Assembly (NCBI RefSeq): GCF_028128765.1
Contig: NZ_LBJG01000026.1
Coordinates: forward strand, 1-64,000
Direction of reading: 5' to 3'
DNA: 64,000 nucleotides
DNA from: Bradyrhizobium sp. CCBAU 51627
Lineage (GTDB): Bacteria; Pseudomonadota; Alphaproteobacteria; Rhizobiales; Xanthobacteraceae
In this document: positions 8,253-16,153 of the stretch, piece after piece
How positions within the stretch are numbered: position 1 is the stretch's first letter
Layout: each line of letters opens with the position of its first letter
Notes under the pieces: generated by a model
Database searches by the model: none
The model's input: only the letters and a program-made list of their open reading frames with translations
Told to the model about the DNA's origin: nothing
Made by a program: the position numbers and the translations under genes

Positions 8253-9176
8253 ATGGAATTCACGACAGGTTTTGGCTGGAGCAGGCTGCCGCTGGCGGCC
8301 ACGTTCATTTTCGGCTCGGTGCTGACGACCCAGGCGCAGATCATTCCGCCCTTCTCCCCGCCTCCCGCCGCGACCGCGCCTGACGATGAAGCCGACAAGG
8401 TTGCCGAGACGACCCCCGACGCCAACGACACCGACGTACTCAAGGGCATCGACGTCGACAAGCTCGACTGGAGCCAGCTCGCCATCGACGCCGGCGCGCT
8501 CAACGACATCATCGAAGCCAAGAAACGCGCGAAGGCCGCCACCAATGCCGGCTTGAACTGGTCGTCCAACGCCAATGCCAACGGCACATCGGCCGTGACC
8601 GTGAAGGAGTCGGTGTCCTCGTTCTGGGACACCCGCATCGGCGCCGACATGACCGTAACCAAAGAGCCGACCACGATGTCGGAGCTGCTGGCGGAGAAGG
8701 CCGAAAACGGCGGCAACCTGCCGCAATCCTCCGGCAGCGCCTGGGCCGCCGTGACTGCGCCGGGCGCGGGCGTGATCTGGGACAAGACCGCGGTGGAAGC
8801 CCGCGTCGACCCCGGCGCCGAGCAGAGCAAGCTCGGGGCGTCGCTGACCAAATCGGTGCCGCTGTCGAGCGACTATTTCCTGACGCTCCAGAACGGCTAC
8901 AGCGTCAACCAGCAGGGCACCACGGCGCTGCCCGGCGTCGGTGGCCACGTTACCCGCAATTACGAGACCGACCAGTCCGCCAAGGTGACCATCATCGACA
9001 CCGGCACCAGCATCACCGCTGGCCGGACGCTCTCGACCACCGACGACAAATGGCTGGGCAAGGTCGGCGCCGAACAGAAGCTGTTCGACAATGTCACCGT
9101 GTCCGGCTCGGTCGGTGAGACCTCGCAAGGGGCGATCAACAAGAGCGTGACGGCCGGCTTCAAGAAGAGCTGGTGA
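8253..9176 (+). CDS. Conserved exported hypothetical protein, 307 aa
   Basis: The start at 8253 gives a signal peptide with cleavage expected after TTQAQ. The mature protein has a Pro/Asp-rich linker, an acidic helical segment around residues 50-80, then a long Ser/Thr/Gly-rich beta-type region in which every second residue is often hydrophobic. That pattern and the C-terminal SVTAGFKKSW suggest an exported beta-structured, perhaps outer-membrane-associated, protein. I recognise no family name. It is preceded by about 215 bases without a gene and is transcribed alone. Confidence 0.65.
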   Translation: MEFTTGFGWSRLPLAATFIFGSVLTTQAQIIPPFSPPPAATAPDDEADKVAETTPDANDTDVLKGIDVDKLDWSQLAIDAGALNDIIEAKKRAKAATNAGLNWSSNANANGTSAVTVKESVSSFWDTRIGADMTVTKEPTTMSELLAEKAENGGNLPQSSGSAWAAVTAPGAGVIWDKTAVEARVDPGAEQSKLGASLTKSVPLSSDYFLTLQNGYSVNQQGTTALPGVGGHVTRNYETDQSAKVTIIDTGTSITAGRTLSTTDDKWLGKVGAEQKLFDNVTVSGSVGETSQGAINKSVTAGFKKSW

Positions 9177-9343
9177 GGCTTCTTCAGACTCTCCTAACCA
9201 TACGCCACGGCAAAGCCCCCGAATCGTCCGCACTTGCCGTATCTCGGCCCCGTTGCGGTCAAAATCCGGCGCCCTAGTCGGGTCACCGACGCCGTCGTGC
9301 GGGGGACACTCGCGCTGCGCTCAACGCGAACAGGGGAACCTTG

Positions 9344-9763
9344 ATGAACGCCATTCGTCCGGAAAAGATCGAAGCCACCGAGACCGAGACGGTCGACAGC
9401 AACCTCGCCGCCGTGACCGAAGTGGAAGCCGGCATCCGCGATTTCGTCCGCAACGATATCGCCTATCTGCGCCGGCCGGCCGCGACCACCGACGCGCCGC
9501 CGCTCGACCCGAGCGCGGAAGCCACCGTCACCAACGTCAACTCGCTGATCCAGCGCGTCGCCGGCACCTCGCTCGCCGAGATCGAGAATCTGATCTCGGA
9601 GCTCGAGAGCCTGCGCGACCTGCTTCATGCCGAAGGCCAGCGCGTCCAGCGCGAGATCTCGGGCTACGCCCAGCTCAGCCAGGCCGCGATGAAGTCGACC
9701 CGCATGATCGCCGACAACGTCGCCCAGTGGAAGCGCGCCGCCGACGGCCTGCGCAATAGCTGA
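9344..9763 (+). CDS. Conserved hypothetical coiled-coil protein, 139 aa
   Basis: The ATG at 9344 follows CAGGGGAA. The protein is acidic, without membrane segments. Residues 65-115 (NVNSLIQRVAGTSLAEIENLISELESLRDLLHAEGQRV) show heptad spacing typical of a coiled coil, so it is likely a scaffold or oligomer. A hairpin terminator follows at 9785-9818. Function unknown. Confidence 0.65.
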   Translation: MNAIRPEKIEATETETVDSNLAAVTEVEAGIRDFVRNDIAYLRRPAATTDAPPLDPSAEATVTNVNSLIQRVAGTSLAEIENLISELESLRDLLHAEGQRVQREISGYAQLSQAAMKSTRMIADNVAQWKRAADGLRNS

Positions 9764-9784
9764 TCGAGCGAACCAGGCATCACG

Positions 9785-9818
9785 AACCGCCGCGTTCCGG
9801 AAGGGGCGCGGCGGTTTT
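9785..9818 (+). terminator. Rho-independent terminator
   Basis: A ten-base stem AACCGCCGCG/CGCGGCGGTT closes around a 12-base loop and is followed by a short T run, directly after the gene ending at 9763. Confidence 0.75.
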
Positions 9819-9862
9819 GATTCAGGGGCGCGATGGGCCGGCGCCGTCCCCACAGGACAGCT

Positions 9863-9966
9863 GTCATCACCCGCGAAAGCGGGTGATCCAGTATTCCAGA
9901 GGCGGCAGTGATTGAACCGAAACGCCGCGGCGTACCGGATGCCCCGCCTGCGCGGGGGCATGACAG
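9863..9966. repeat. Dispersed palindromic repeat, family F
   Basis: Two small hairpins (CACCCGCGAAAGCGGGTG and TGCCCCGCCTGCGCGGGGGCA) face each other about 60 bases apart, with TGTCATC at the left end and GCATGACA at the right. I saw only one copy in the window. It lies in the 327-base gap 9764-10090, which otherwise holds the terminator and no gene. Confidence 0.65.
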
Positions 9967-10090
9967 CACGACATGTGGCTGCACGAAGCGGGCAGGACAG
10001 CGGTGGGCGTCGTTTGAACCCTCTGCCCCACCCCGGCGACCAAAGCCTAGCGCCCGTGCCGCTGACGGCGGGGCCTCGGGGACCTCTCAG

Positions 10091-10228
10091 ATGGAAAGCA
10101 TTCGGCCCGATAATGCGGACCCGATCCCGCTGCGACCCACGCCGAACCAGTTCGGCACCATTATGCTGCGCTTTGTCGGGCTGCTGGCGGTTGCGATCGC
10201 GATTTTGGCGTTCGTCTATAGCCGCTGA
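10091..10228 (+). CDS. Small single-pass membrane protein, 45 aa
   Basis: The ATG at 10091 has GGGGA about seven bases upstream. After a polar Pro-rich N-terminus there is one transmembrane helix (MLRFVGLLAVAIAILAFVY) and a two-residue tail ending in Arg. Its length and good ribosome-binding site argue for a real small protein. It converges on another tiny membrane protein gene at 10270. Function unknown. Confidence 0.5.
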   Translation: MESIRPDNADPIPLRPTPNQFGTIMLRFVGLLAVAIAILAFVYSR

Positions 10229-10269
10229 TAGCGGGAGCCGCGAGGCGGGTCCCCGGAGTTAACGAGCGC

Positions 10270-10416
10270 TTAACGGCTCGCGTCGATGGCCGAAGCTTCC
10301 AGGGTGTAGGCGCCGTCGGCGTAACCCTTCACCACCATGCCCGCGACCAGCATCACAGCCAGCGTCGCAGTCGCAAAGATGAATCCGACCAGCTTGAGTG
10401 CGCCGCGGTCTGCCAT
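10270..10416 (-). CDS. Small single-pass membrane protein, 48 aa
   Basis: The ATG at 10416 follows GGGGACGAGGACT, a good ribosome-binding site. One transmembrane helix (LVGFIFATATLAVMLVAGMVV) spans residues 9-29, followed by a polar, probably periplasmic tail. A longer frame from 10485 lacks a better start. The gene is convergent with the 45-residue membrane protein gene. Function unknown. Confidence 0.6.
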   Translation of the reverse strand: MADRGALKLVGFIFATATLAVMLVAGMVVKGYADGAYTLEASAIDASR

Positions 10417-10618
10417 AGTCCTCGTCCCCTGTACTCTGCCAATTCGTTTCAAATAGACAGCGACAGGTTCATAATTGGTTAGCAACTCGATGGTTCCGGC
10501 AGCTGCTTCGTGAGCCGCCGGCCATCTCGGGATGGCTTATGGCAGCCGCCCTGAATCGCGTCCATAGCGCGCGGGCAACACTCGTGCGCTCTTTTCGGCC
10601 GTTCATTCTGGAACTTGT

Positions 10619-11101
10619 CTAACCGCCTTTGCCGCGCATCGGCACGAAGGCGCTGGCGGTGATGGAATAGACGTCCTCGCCGCGCTGGTTGGTGCCGGTG
10701 GTGCGGGCGGTCAGGATGCCCCAGCCGGGACGCGAGCCAGACGCACGCTTCTCGATGACTTCGTTAACGTAAGAGATGGTGTCGCCCGCGAGCACCGGCT
10801 TGATCCAGCGCAGATCGCGAAAGCCCGGCGACGGGCCCCAGACGGCAACCTCCTCGCCGCGCGAAGCGGCCTCGCGCGCCAGCCGCTGGCCATCGGCGAC
10901 AAGCAGGCTCATGCAGGCCGAGCCGACATGCCAGCCGGACGCGGCTAACCCGCCGAACAGCGAGTTCTTGCCCTCCTCTTCGTCGAGGTGGAAGCGCTGC
11001 GGATCGAACTTTGCCGCAAAAATCTTGATGGCCTCCGCCGTGAAGGTATAGCTGCCGATCTCCCGCCGCTGGCCGATCTCGATATCCTCGAAGAACCGCA
11101 T
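10619..11101 (-). CDS. MaoC-like hot-dog-fold dehydratase (downstream of pair)
   Basis: The 160-residue protein has the MaoC/R-hydratase signature: FAAKFDPQRFHLDEEEG carries the Asp and His of the D-x4-H catalytic motif, followed by the Gly-rich loop FGGLAASGWH. Family members add water to enoyl-CoA thioesters. The first base of its ATG is also the last base of the upstream paralogue's stop (ATGA-type overlap), so the two are cotranslated. The pair may form a heterodimer, as MaoC proteins act as dimers. The substrate is unknown. Confidence 0.85.
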   Translation of the reverse strand: MRFFEDIEIGQRREIGSYTFTAEAIKIFAAKFDPQRFHLDEEEGKNSLFGGLAASGWHVGSACMSLLVADGQRLAREAASRGEEVAVWGPSPGFRDLRWIKPVLAGDTISYVNEVIEKRASGSRPGWGILTARTTGTNQRGEDVYSITASAFVPMRGKGG

Positions 11102-11553
11102 CAGACCGCTCCCGCGCGCCGCTCGATCAGGATCGGCGAGGTCATCTCGGCGAGCGCCTCACCCTTGGCGTTGCGCACCGTGCATTTGAACTTGACGATG
11201 CCGAGCTCCGGGCGGCTCTTGGACGTACGCGCCTCCACGACATCGACGTCGAGCATGAGGTCGTCGCCCGGCCTGAGCGGCGAGAGCCAACGCACCTCAT
11301 CGACACCGGGAGACCCCAGCGAAGCAGCGCGGGTGATAAAACCATCGGCCATCATCCGCATCATCAGCGAGCAGAGATGCCAGCCCGAGCCGGACAGGCC
11401 GCGCAGCATGCTCTTGGCCGCAGCTTGCTCGTCCAGATGCATCGGCTGCGGATCGAACTCGGTGGCGAAGGCCAGGATCTCGTCGCGGGTGACATGGCGC
11501 GGGCCGAACGTTCCGTAGCGGCCGGTCGGGAAATCTTCGAATGTCAGGGTCAT
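11101..11553 (-). CDS. MaoC-like hot-dog-fold dehydratase (upstream of pair)
   Basis: This is a 150-residue paralogue of the next gene. It shows FATEFDPQPMHLDEQAA with the conserved Asp and His, and the LRGLSGSGWH loop. Both retain the catalytic motif, so neither is obviously a structural subunit only. About 160 bases separate its start from the divergent DUF4282 gene at 11713, leaving room for two promoters. The likely role is enoyl-CoA hydration in fatty acid or related CoA-ester metabolism. Confidence 0.85.
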   Translation of the reverse strand: MTLTFEDFPTGRYGTFGPRHVTRDEILAFATEFDPQPMHLDEQAAAKSMLRGLSGSGWHLCSLMMRMMADGFITRAASLGSPGVDEVRWLSPLRPGDDLMLDVDVVEARTSKSRPELGIVKFKCTVRNAKGEALAEMTSPILIERRAGAV

Positions 11554-11712
11554 CTTGGAAAAGCTTTGCGGGAAGGACAGATTGTGGCCGCACTTTGCGG
11601 CAATCTCAACCCGCCGGCTCGCATGGCTCGTGCTACATTCGGCGAGTCGGGCTGAACCTGCCTCATTGTCTAGATGACACGGCCGGCGGCACGATCTGCC
11701 CGGGGGAGAGAC

Positions 11713-12009
11713 ATGTTTTCATTCAGCGATCTGTTTCAGTGGGACCGCTTCATCACGCCGACGATCATCAAGACCTTCTACTGGCTGGTGATCGGTGTGA
11801 TCTGCCTGTTCGGGCTCTCCGGAATCTTTGCCGGCCTCACGGCGATGGCGATCAGCCCGTTCGCCGGCTTCCTGGTCGTGCTGGAATCGATCGCGGGCGT
11901 CGTCGTCGGGGTAGTGTTCTCGCGCATCGCCGCGGAATTGATCCTGATCGTATTCCGCATCAACGAGCATCTCGGCGCGATCAGGGATCAGGGCGGCGGG
12001 ATGCGGTAG
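11713..12009 (+). CDS. DUF4282 membrane protein, 98 aa
   Basis: The start at 11713 is preceded by GGGGGAGAG. The sequence begins MFSFSDLFQWDRFITP, the typical opening of DUF4282 proteins, and holds two transmembrane helices (about 18-45 and 50-78) with a short charged C-terminus. The family is widespread and uncharacterised. It is transcribed alone. Confidence 0.8.
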   Translation: MFSFSDLFQWDRFITPTIIKTFYWLVIGVICLFGLSGIFAGLTAMAISPFAGFLVVLESIAGVVVGVVFSRIAAELILIVFRINEHLGAIRDQGGGMR

Positions 12010-12017
12010 CCACTCGT

Positions 12018-12144
12018 GTCCCGGACGCGGCGCGGCATGAAATGACCCGACGCAGAGCCGGGCCCCATGCATCCGCAATCAGGACCCGCGGGCCCCGGCT
12101 CTGCAGCGCACCGCTGAAGACGCGCTGCGCTGCGTCCGGGGCAC
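12018..12144. repeat. Dispersed palindromic repeat, family G
   Basis: TCCCGGACGC at the left end is answered by GCGTCCGGGG at the right end, and CAGAGCCGGG..CCC is answered by CCCCGGCTCTG inside, so the whole 127 bases can fold back. It lies between the 3' ends of the DUF4282 gene and ychF. I saw one copy. Confidence 0.65.
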
Positions 12145-12156
12145 GGAGAGCGCCCC

Positions 12157-13254
12157 TTACGTATTGAACCGGAAATGCATCACGTCGCCGTCGGCGACGA
12201 CGTATTCCTTGCCTTCGAGGCGCAGCTTGCCGGCATCGCGGGCGCCGGCTTCGCCGTTGAACGCGACGTAGTCCTCAAAGGCAATCGTCTCGGCGCGAAT
12301 AAAACCCTTCTCGAAGTCGGTGTGGATCACGCCGGCCGCACCGGGCGCCTTGGTGCCGCGATGGATGGTCCAGGCGCGCGCTTCCTTCGGGCCCACCGTG
12401 AAATAGGTGATGAGATCGAGCAGCTTGTAGCCGGCGCGGATCAGACGATCGAGGCCCGCCTCTTCCAGGCCCAGCGTCTCCAGGAAGTCGGCGCGCTCCT
12501 CGCGCGAGATGGTGGCGATCTCGGATTCGATCTTGGCCGAGATGACGACGGCGACGGCGCCCTCCTTGGCAGCCTGCTCCTGCACCGCCTTCGAGAACGC
12601 GTTGCCGGTGGCGGCCGAGCCTTCCTCGACGTTGCAGACATAGAGCACGGGCTTGGACGACAAGAGGCCAAGCATGCCGAAAGTGCGCTCCTCCTCGGGC
12701 TTGCGCTCGACGAGGCGCGCCGGCTTGCCTTCGCGCAGCAGCACCAAGGTGCGGGTGACGAGGTCGAGCTGCTCCTTGGCGTCTTTGTCGTTGCCCTTGG
12801 CCTTCTTGGTGAGGTTGTCGACACGCTTCTCGAGGCTGTCGAGGTCGGCGAGCATCAGCTCGGTCTCGATGGTCTCGATGTCGGCGAGCGGGGCGATCTT
12901 GCCTTCGACATGCGTGATGTCGGAATCTTCAAAGCAGCGCACGACATGCGCGATGGCGTCGACCTCGCGGATGTTGGCCAGGAACTGGTTGCCGAGACCT
13001 TCGCCCTTGGAGGCGCCGCGCACGAGGCCCGCGATATCGACGAAGGTCAGCCGGGTCGGAATGATCTGGCCCGATTTGGCGATCGCCGCGAGCTTCTCCA
13101 GCCGCGGATCGGGCACGGCGACCTCGCCGACATTCGGCTCGATGGTGCAGAACGGATAATTGGCCGCCTGCGCCGCGGCCGTCTCGGTCAGCGCATTGAA
13201 CAAGGTCGACTTGCCGACATTGGGCAATCCGACGATTCCGCATTTGAATCCCAC
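12157..13254 (-). CDS. ychF: Redox-regulated ATPase YchF/OLA1
   Basis: YchF is a universally conserved Obg-family P-loop protein that binds ribosomes and prefers ATP. The P-loop GLPNVGKS lies at residues 8-15, the switch region FVDIAGLVRGASKGEGLG near 70-87, and the G4 position reads NVEE, the NxxE variant that gives ATP specificity instead of NKxD. The C-terminal TGS-type domain ends in VADGDVMHFRFN. At 365 residues it is full length. It follows pth by only four bases, the common pth-ychF pairing, and is probably cotranscribed with pth and rplY. Confidence 0.97.
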   Translation of the reverse strand: MGFKCGIVGLPNVGKSTLFNALTETAAAQAANYPFCTIEPNVGEVAVPDPRLEKLAAIAKSGQIIPTRLTFVDIAGLVRGASKGEGLGNQFLANIREVDAIAHVVRCFEDSDITHVEGKIAPLADIETIETELMLADLDSLEKRVDNLTKKAKGNDKDAKEQLDLVTRTLVLLREGKPARLVERKPEEERTFGMLGLLSSKPVLYVCNVEEGSAATGNAFSKAVQEQAAKEGAVAVVISAKIESEIATISREERADFLETLGLEEAGLDRLIRAGYKLLDLITYFTVGPKEARAWTIHRGTKAPGAAGVIHTDFEKGFIRAETIAFEDYVAFNGEAGARDAGKLRLEGKEYVVADGDVMHFRFNT

Positions 13255-13258
13255 GAGC

Positions 13259-13864
13259 CTATTCCTTGCCGTTCTCGTCCTTGGTCAAAAATCCCTTCGC
13301 CTGCATCGCAAGATGCACCCTGTTGGCGAAGGTCGCGTCCGTGCCCTTGGCGATCAGGGCGGCGTGCTCGGCGACCGCGTCGCACAGCGTCGTCACCCAC
13401 TCATTGTCGGCCTTGGCGAAGTCCGACAGGACATGGCCGTGCACCATCTCCTTGACGCCGGGATGACCGATGCCGAGCCTGACACGGCGATAATCGTTGC
13501 CGATATGGGCAGAGATGGAGCGCAGGCCGTTATGGCCGGCGATGCCGCCGCCCACCTTCACCCGCACCTTGCCCGGCGGCAATTCGAGCTCGTCGTGAAA
13601 CACCGTGGTGTCACCGGGCGCGATCTTGAAGAAGCTTGCCGCTTCCTGAACGCTGCGGCCGGACTCGTTCATGTACGTCGTCGGCTTGAGCAGGATCACG
13701 CGCTCAGTGCCGAGCGTGCCTTCCGAAGTCTCGCCCTGAAACCTGCGGCGCCATGGTGCGAAACCATGACGCCGCGCGATCTCGTCGACGGCCATGAAGC
13801 CGATATTGTGCCGGTTACGTGCGTATTTCGCGCCGGGATTGCCGAGCCCAACAAAGAGTCGCAT
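13259..13864 (-). CDS. pth: Peptidyl-tRNA hydrolase
   Basis: Pth releases tRNA from prematurely dropped peptidyl-tRNA by cleaving the ester bond. GLGNPGAKYARNRHNIGF at residues 6-23 contains the conserved Asn (N9) and catalytic His (H19), and FHDELELPPGKVRVK carries the catalytic Asp. The length of 201 residues is normal. It lies in the minus-strand order rplY, pth, ychF found in many alphaproteobacteria. Confidence 0.97.
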   Translation of the reverse strand: MRLFVGLGNPGAKYARNRHNIGFMAVDEIARRHGFAPWRRRFQGETSEGTLGTERVILLKPTTYMNESGRSVQEAASFFKIAPGDTTVFHDELELPPGKVRVKVGGGIAGHNGLRSISAHIGNDYRRVRLGIGHPGVKEMVHGHVLSDFAKADNEWVTTLCDAVAEHAALIAKGTDATFANRVHLAMQAKGFLTKDENGKE

Positions 13865-13925
13865 GACGCGGCGCGCCCCTCAGCCAGCGCGCGATCAGGG
13901 ATCACGCGCCGGCTCTTCTGAAGGA

Positions 13926-14651
13926 TTACTTCTTCTTGTCGCCGCCGGCCGGAGCCTTGGCCGCCGCGGCCGGAGCCGCAGCACCCGCAGCCGGAGCCGC
14001 AGCACCTGCCGGAGCAGCCGCGCCAGCCGCCGGAGCCGCGCCACCAGCAGCAGCCGCAGCCGCGGCCTTCTGCTCTTCGGCGTAGCCGGACGGCGGCACG
14101 ATGGTGACGAGGGTCGCGTCCTCGCGGGTCAGCGCCTTGACGCCGGCCGGAAGCTTGACGTCCGACAGATGCAGCGAGTGACCGATTTCGAGCGAGCCGA
14201 CGTCGGCCTCGATGTATTGCGGAATGCTCTCGACGCCGCATTCGAGTTCGATCGCGTGGGCGACGATGTTGACCGTGCCGCCGCGCTTCACGCCCGGAGA
14301 CGTTTCCGCCTTCACGACATGCAGGGGAACGCTGATGCGAATGGTGGCGCCTTCGCCGAGACGCATGAAGTCGACGTGGACCGGAAAGTCCTTGACCGGA
14401 TCGAGATGATAGTCGCGCGGAATCACGCGGTGCTTCTTGCCCTCGAGGTCGATGTCCACCAGCGTGGTCAGGAACCGGCCGGCAAGGATGCGCTGGCGCA
14501 GTTCGCGATCTTCGATCGAGATCGTGAGCGGGGGCTGGTTGTTACCATAGATCACTCCGGGCACTCTGCCGGCGCGACGCTCAGCCCGGGCGGCCCCCTT
14601 GCCGCTCTTCGGACGTGCGGTCGCCTTCAATTCCTTGACGGTCGTCGCCAT
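13926..14651 (-). CDS. rplY: 50S ribosomal protein L25/Ctc
   Basis: This 241-residue protein is the long Ctc/TL5 form of L25: an N-terminal 5S-rRNA-binding domain (RAGRVPGVIYGNNQPPLTISIEDREL near 26-51), then a C-terminal TL5 beta domain to about residue 190. The final 50 residues are almost only Ala, Pro and Gly and end in three lysines, a tail probably disordered and often variable in length. It is the first gene of the rplY-pth-ychF group; the promoter should lie in 14652-14815. Confidence 0.95.
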   Translation of the reverse strand: MATTVKELKATARPKSGKGAARAERRAGRVPGVIYGNNQPPLTISIEDRELRQRILAGRFLTTLVDIDLEGKKHRVIPRDYHLDPVKDFPVHVDFMRLGEGATIRISVPLHVVKAETSPGVKRGGTVNIVAHAIELECGVESIPQYIEADVGSLEIGHSLHLSDVKLPAGVKALTREDATLVTIVPPSGYAEEQKAAAAAAAGGAAPAAGAAAPAGAAAPAAGAAAPAAAAKAPAGGDKKK

Positions 14652-14815
14652 AGTCTAAGTCCTTGTTTTTGCAAAAGTTAATGGGCCGCAAGGCGGCCCA
14701 TGGCGCACGCCGCAGCAAGCCTCCAGGGGTGCGGGGGCCGCGGACGTGGCGGGCTTTTACCCGGAAGATGCGGAAATGACAAGGAAATGCGGGGATTTTT
14801 TGCAGGGACCGGTGT

Positions 14816-14944
14816 GGCCCGGAACACGTCATGGCCGGGCGTAGCCGTCCGAAGGACGGCGTCGCTTCCGCTCGCCGATGTCCCGGCATCCACGCATTGC
14901 CAGTCAGGAGGATAGACGTGGATGCCCGGGACAAGCCCGGGCAT
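14816..14944. repeat. Dispersed palindromic repeat, family H copy 1
   Basis: The unit includes GTGGATGCCCGGGACAAGC with a self-complementary CCCGGGACAAGCCCGGG core, and a mate CATGGCCGGGCG..GATGTCCCGGCATCCACGC about 80 bases away. A related element with GGATGCGCGGGTCAAGCCCG is at 24619-24690. It lies between rplY and ubiK. Confidence 0.6.
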
Positions 14945-14951
14945 GACGACC

Positions 14952-15212
14952 TCAGCTGGCCGACCCGCCGAGCTTGGCCTCGAGCGCGGCAATGCGCGCC
15001 TTGAGGGCCTCGTTCTCCTCGCGTGCCAGACGGGCCATGTCCTTGACCGCCTCGAACTCCTCGCGCTTGACCAAATCCATGTCGCGCAGGAATTTCTCCG
15101 CCTGGTTGCGCATCACCGTGTCGAACTCGCGCTTGACGCCCTGGGCCGCACCCGCGGCATCGTTCATCATGCGGCCGATCTCGTCGAAAAACCGGTTGGT
15201 GGTCTGGGTCAT
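14952..15212 (-). CDS. ubiK: Ubiquinone biosynthesis accessory factor UbiK (BMFP domain)
   Basis: The 86-residue protein has the two-part BMFP layout: an amphipathic N-terminal helix (RFFDEIGRMMNDAAGAAQGVK) and a C-terminal trimeric coiled coil (REFEAVKDMARLAREENEALKARIAALEAKL) that starts with a KREEFEAV motif. UbiK helps UbiJ and the Ubi complex assemble aerobic ubiquinone. AGGAG lies close to the ATG. It appears to be transcribed alone. Confidence 0.85.
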   Translation of the reverse strand: MTQTTNRFFDEIGRMMNDAAGAAQGVKREFDTVMRNQAEKFLRDMDLVKREEFEAVKDMARLAREENEALKARIAALEAKLGGSAS

Positions 15213-15222
15213 GTCGGTCTCC

Positions 15223-15246
15223 TGATCGGTTTCTTGATCGGTTTCT
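15223..15246. repeat. Two-copy 12-bp tandem repeat
   Basis: TGATCGGTTTCT occurs twice head to tail. On the minus strand it forms the untranslated leader just upstream of the ubiK ribosome-binding site. Confidence 0.8.
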
Positions 15247-15407
15247 TGGCGGCCCCGATAAACTTTGCGCGAACGCGCGGGAAGACAATGGCAATCCGCG
15301 GTGACAGGTTCAAGGGCCGCGCGGCGGTATCCTTGTCATGCCCCGGTTTCCTTGCAATCGTATTCAACGTCCCTGCATAACAAGAATCACAAGGCGGAAC
15401 GCACGAC

Positions 15408-16145
15408 ATGATCGAGCAGCAGATCGCAATTCCCACCAAGAACGGCCATACCGCGACCTTCATCGTCCATCCCGAGCGCGGCGGACCGTTTCCGGTCATC
15501 CTGTTCTACATGGACGCGCCGGCGATCCGCGAGGAGTTGCGCGACATGGCGCGCCGGCTCGCGACCTCAGGCTATTATGTGATGCTGCCGAACCTCTATT
15601 ACCGCTCCGGCGTGATGGAGCTCGGCGCGCTGCCGGCTGACCCGAACGCGCCGGAGCGCAAGCGCATGTTCGCGCTGATGGGCTCGCTCACGATTCCCAT
15701 GATCATGGACGACACGCGCGCGCTGCTCACCTATGCCGAGGGCCAGGCTGCCGCTGACACAAAAATCGTCGGCGCCGTCGGCTATTGCATGAGCGGCCGG
15801 TACGCCGTCAACGCCGCCACGCATTTCCCTGAAAGGGTCAAGGCTGCCGCCTCGATCTACGGTGTGCAGCTCGCGACCGACCAGGATGACAGTCCGCATC
15901 TTGCGGCAGGCAAGACCAGCGCCGAACTCTATTTCGCCTGCGCCGAGACCGATATCTACGCGCCGCCGGAGATTATCGAGAAGGTCAAAGAAGGCATGAA
16001 AGGCGCGAAGGCCGAGGTCGAGATCTATCCCGGTACCCATCACGGCTTCGCATTCCCCAAGCGCCCGGTCTATGACCGTGACGCCGCCGAGCGGCATTGG
16101 GAGCGTCTGCTGGCGCTCTATCGCCGCAATCTCGTCCAGCAATAG
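15408..16145 (+). CDS. Dienelactone hydrolase family protein
   Basis: This 245-residue alpha/beta-hydrolase carries the DLH nucleophile elbow with cysteine (AVGYCMSGRYAV, Cys near residue 126), an acid in CAETDIYAPPE, and the catalytic His in GTHHGFAFP near the C-terminus. DLH enzymes open dienelactone in chloroaromatic breakdown, but many homologues act on other esters or lactones, so the substrate is open. It lies directly upstream of lgt on the same strand with eight bases between them. Confidence 0.88.
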   Translation: MIEQQIAIPTKNGHTATFIVHPERGGPFPVILFYMDAPAIREELRDMARRLATSGYYVMLPNLYYRSGVMELGALPADPNAPERKRMFALMGSLTIPMIMDDTRALLTYAEGQAAADTKIVGAVGYCMSGRYAVNAATHFPERVKAAASIYGVQLATDQDDSPHLAAGKTSAELYFACAETDIYAPPEIIEKVKEGMKGAKAEVEIYPGTHHGFAFPKRPVYDRDAAERHWERLLALYRRNLVQQ

Positions 16146-16153
16146 CAGGCGCA

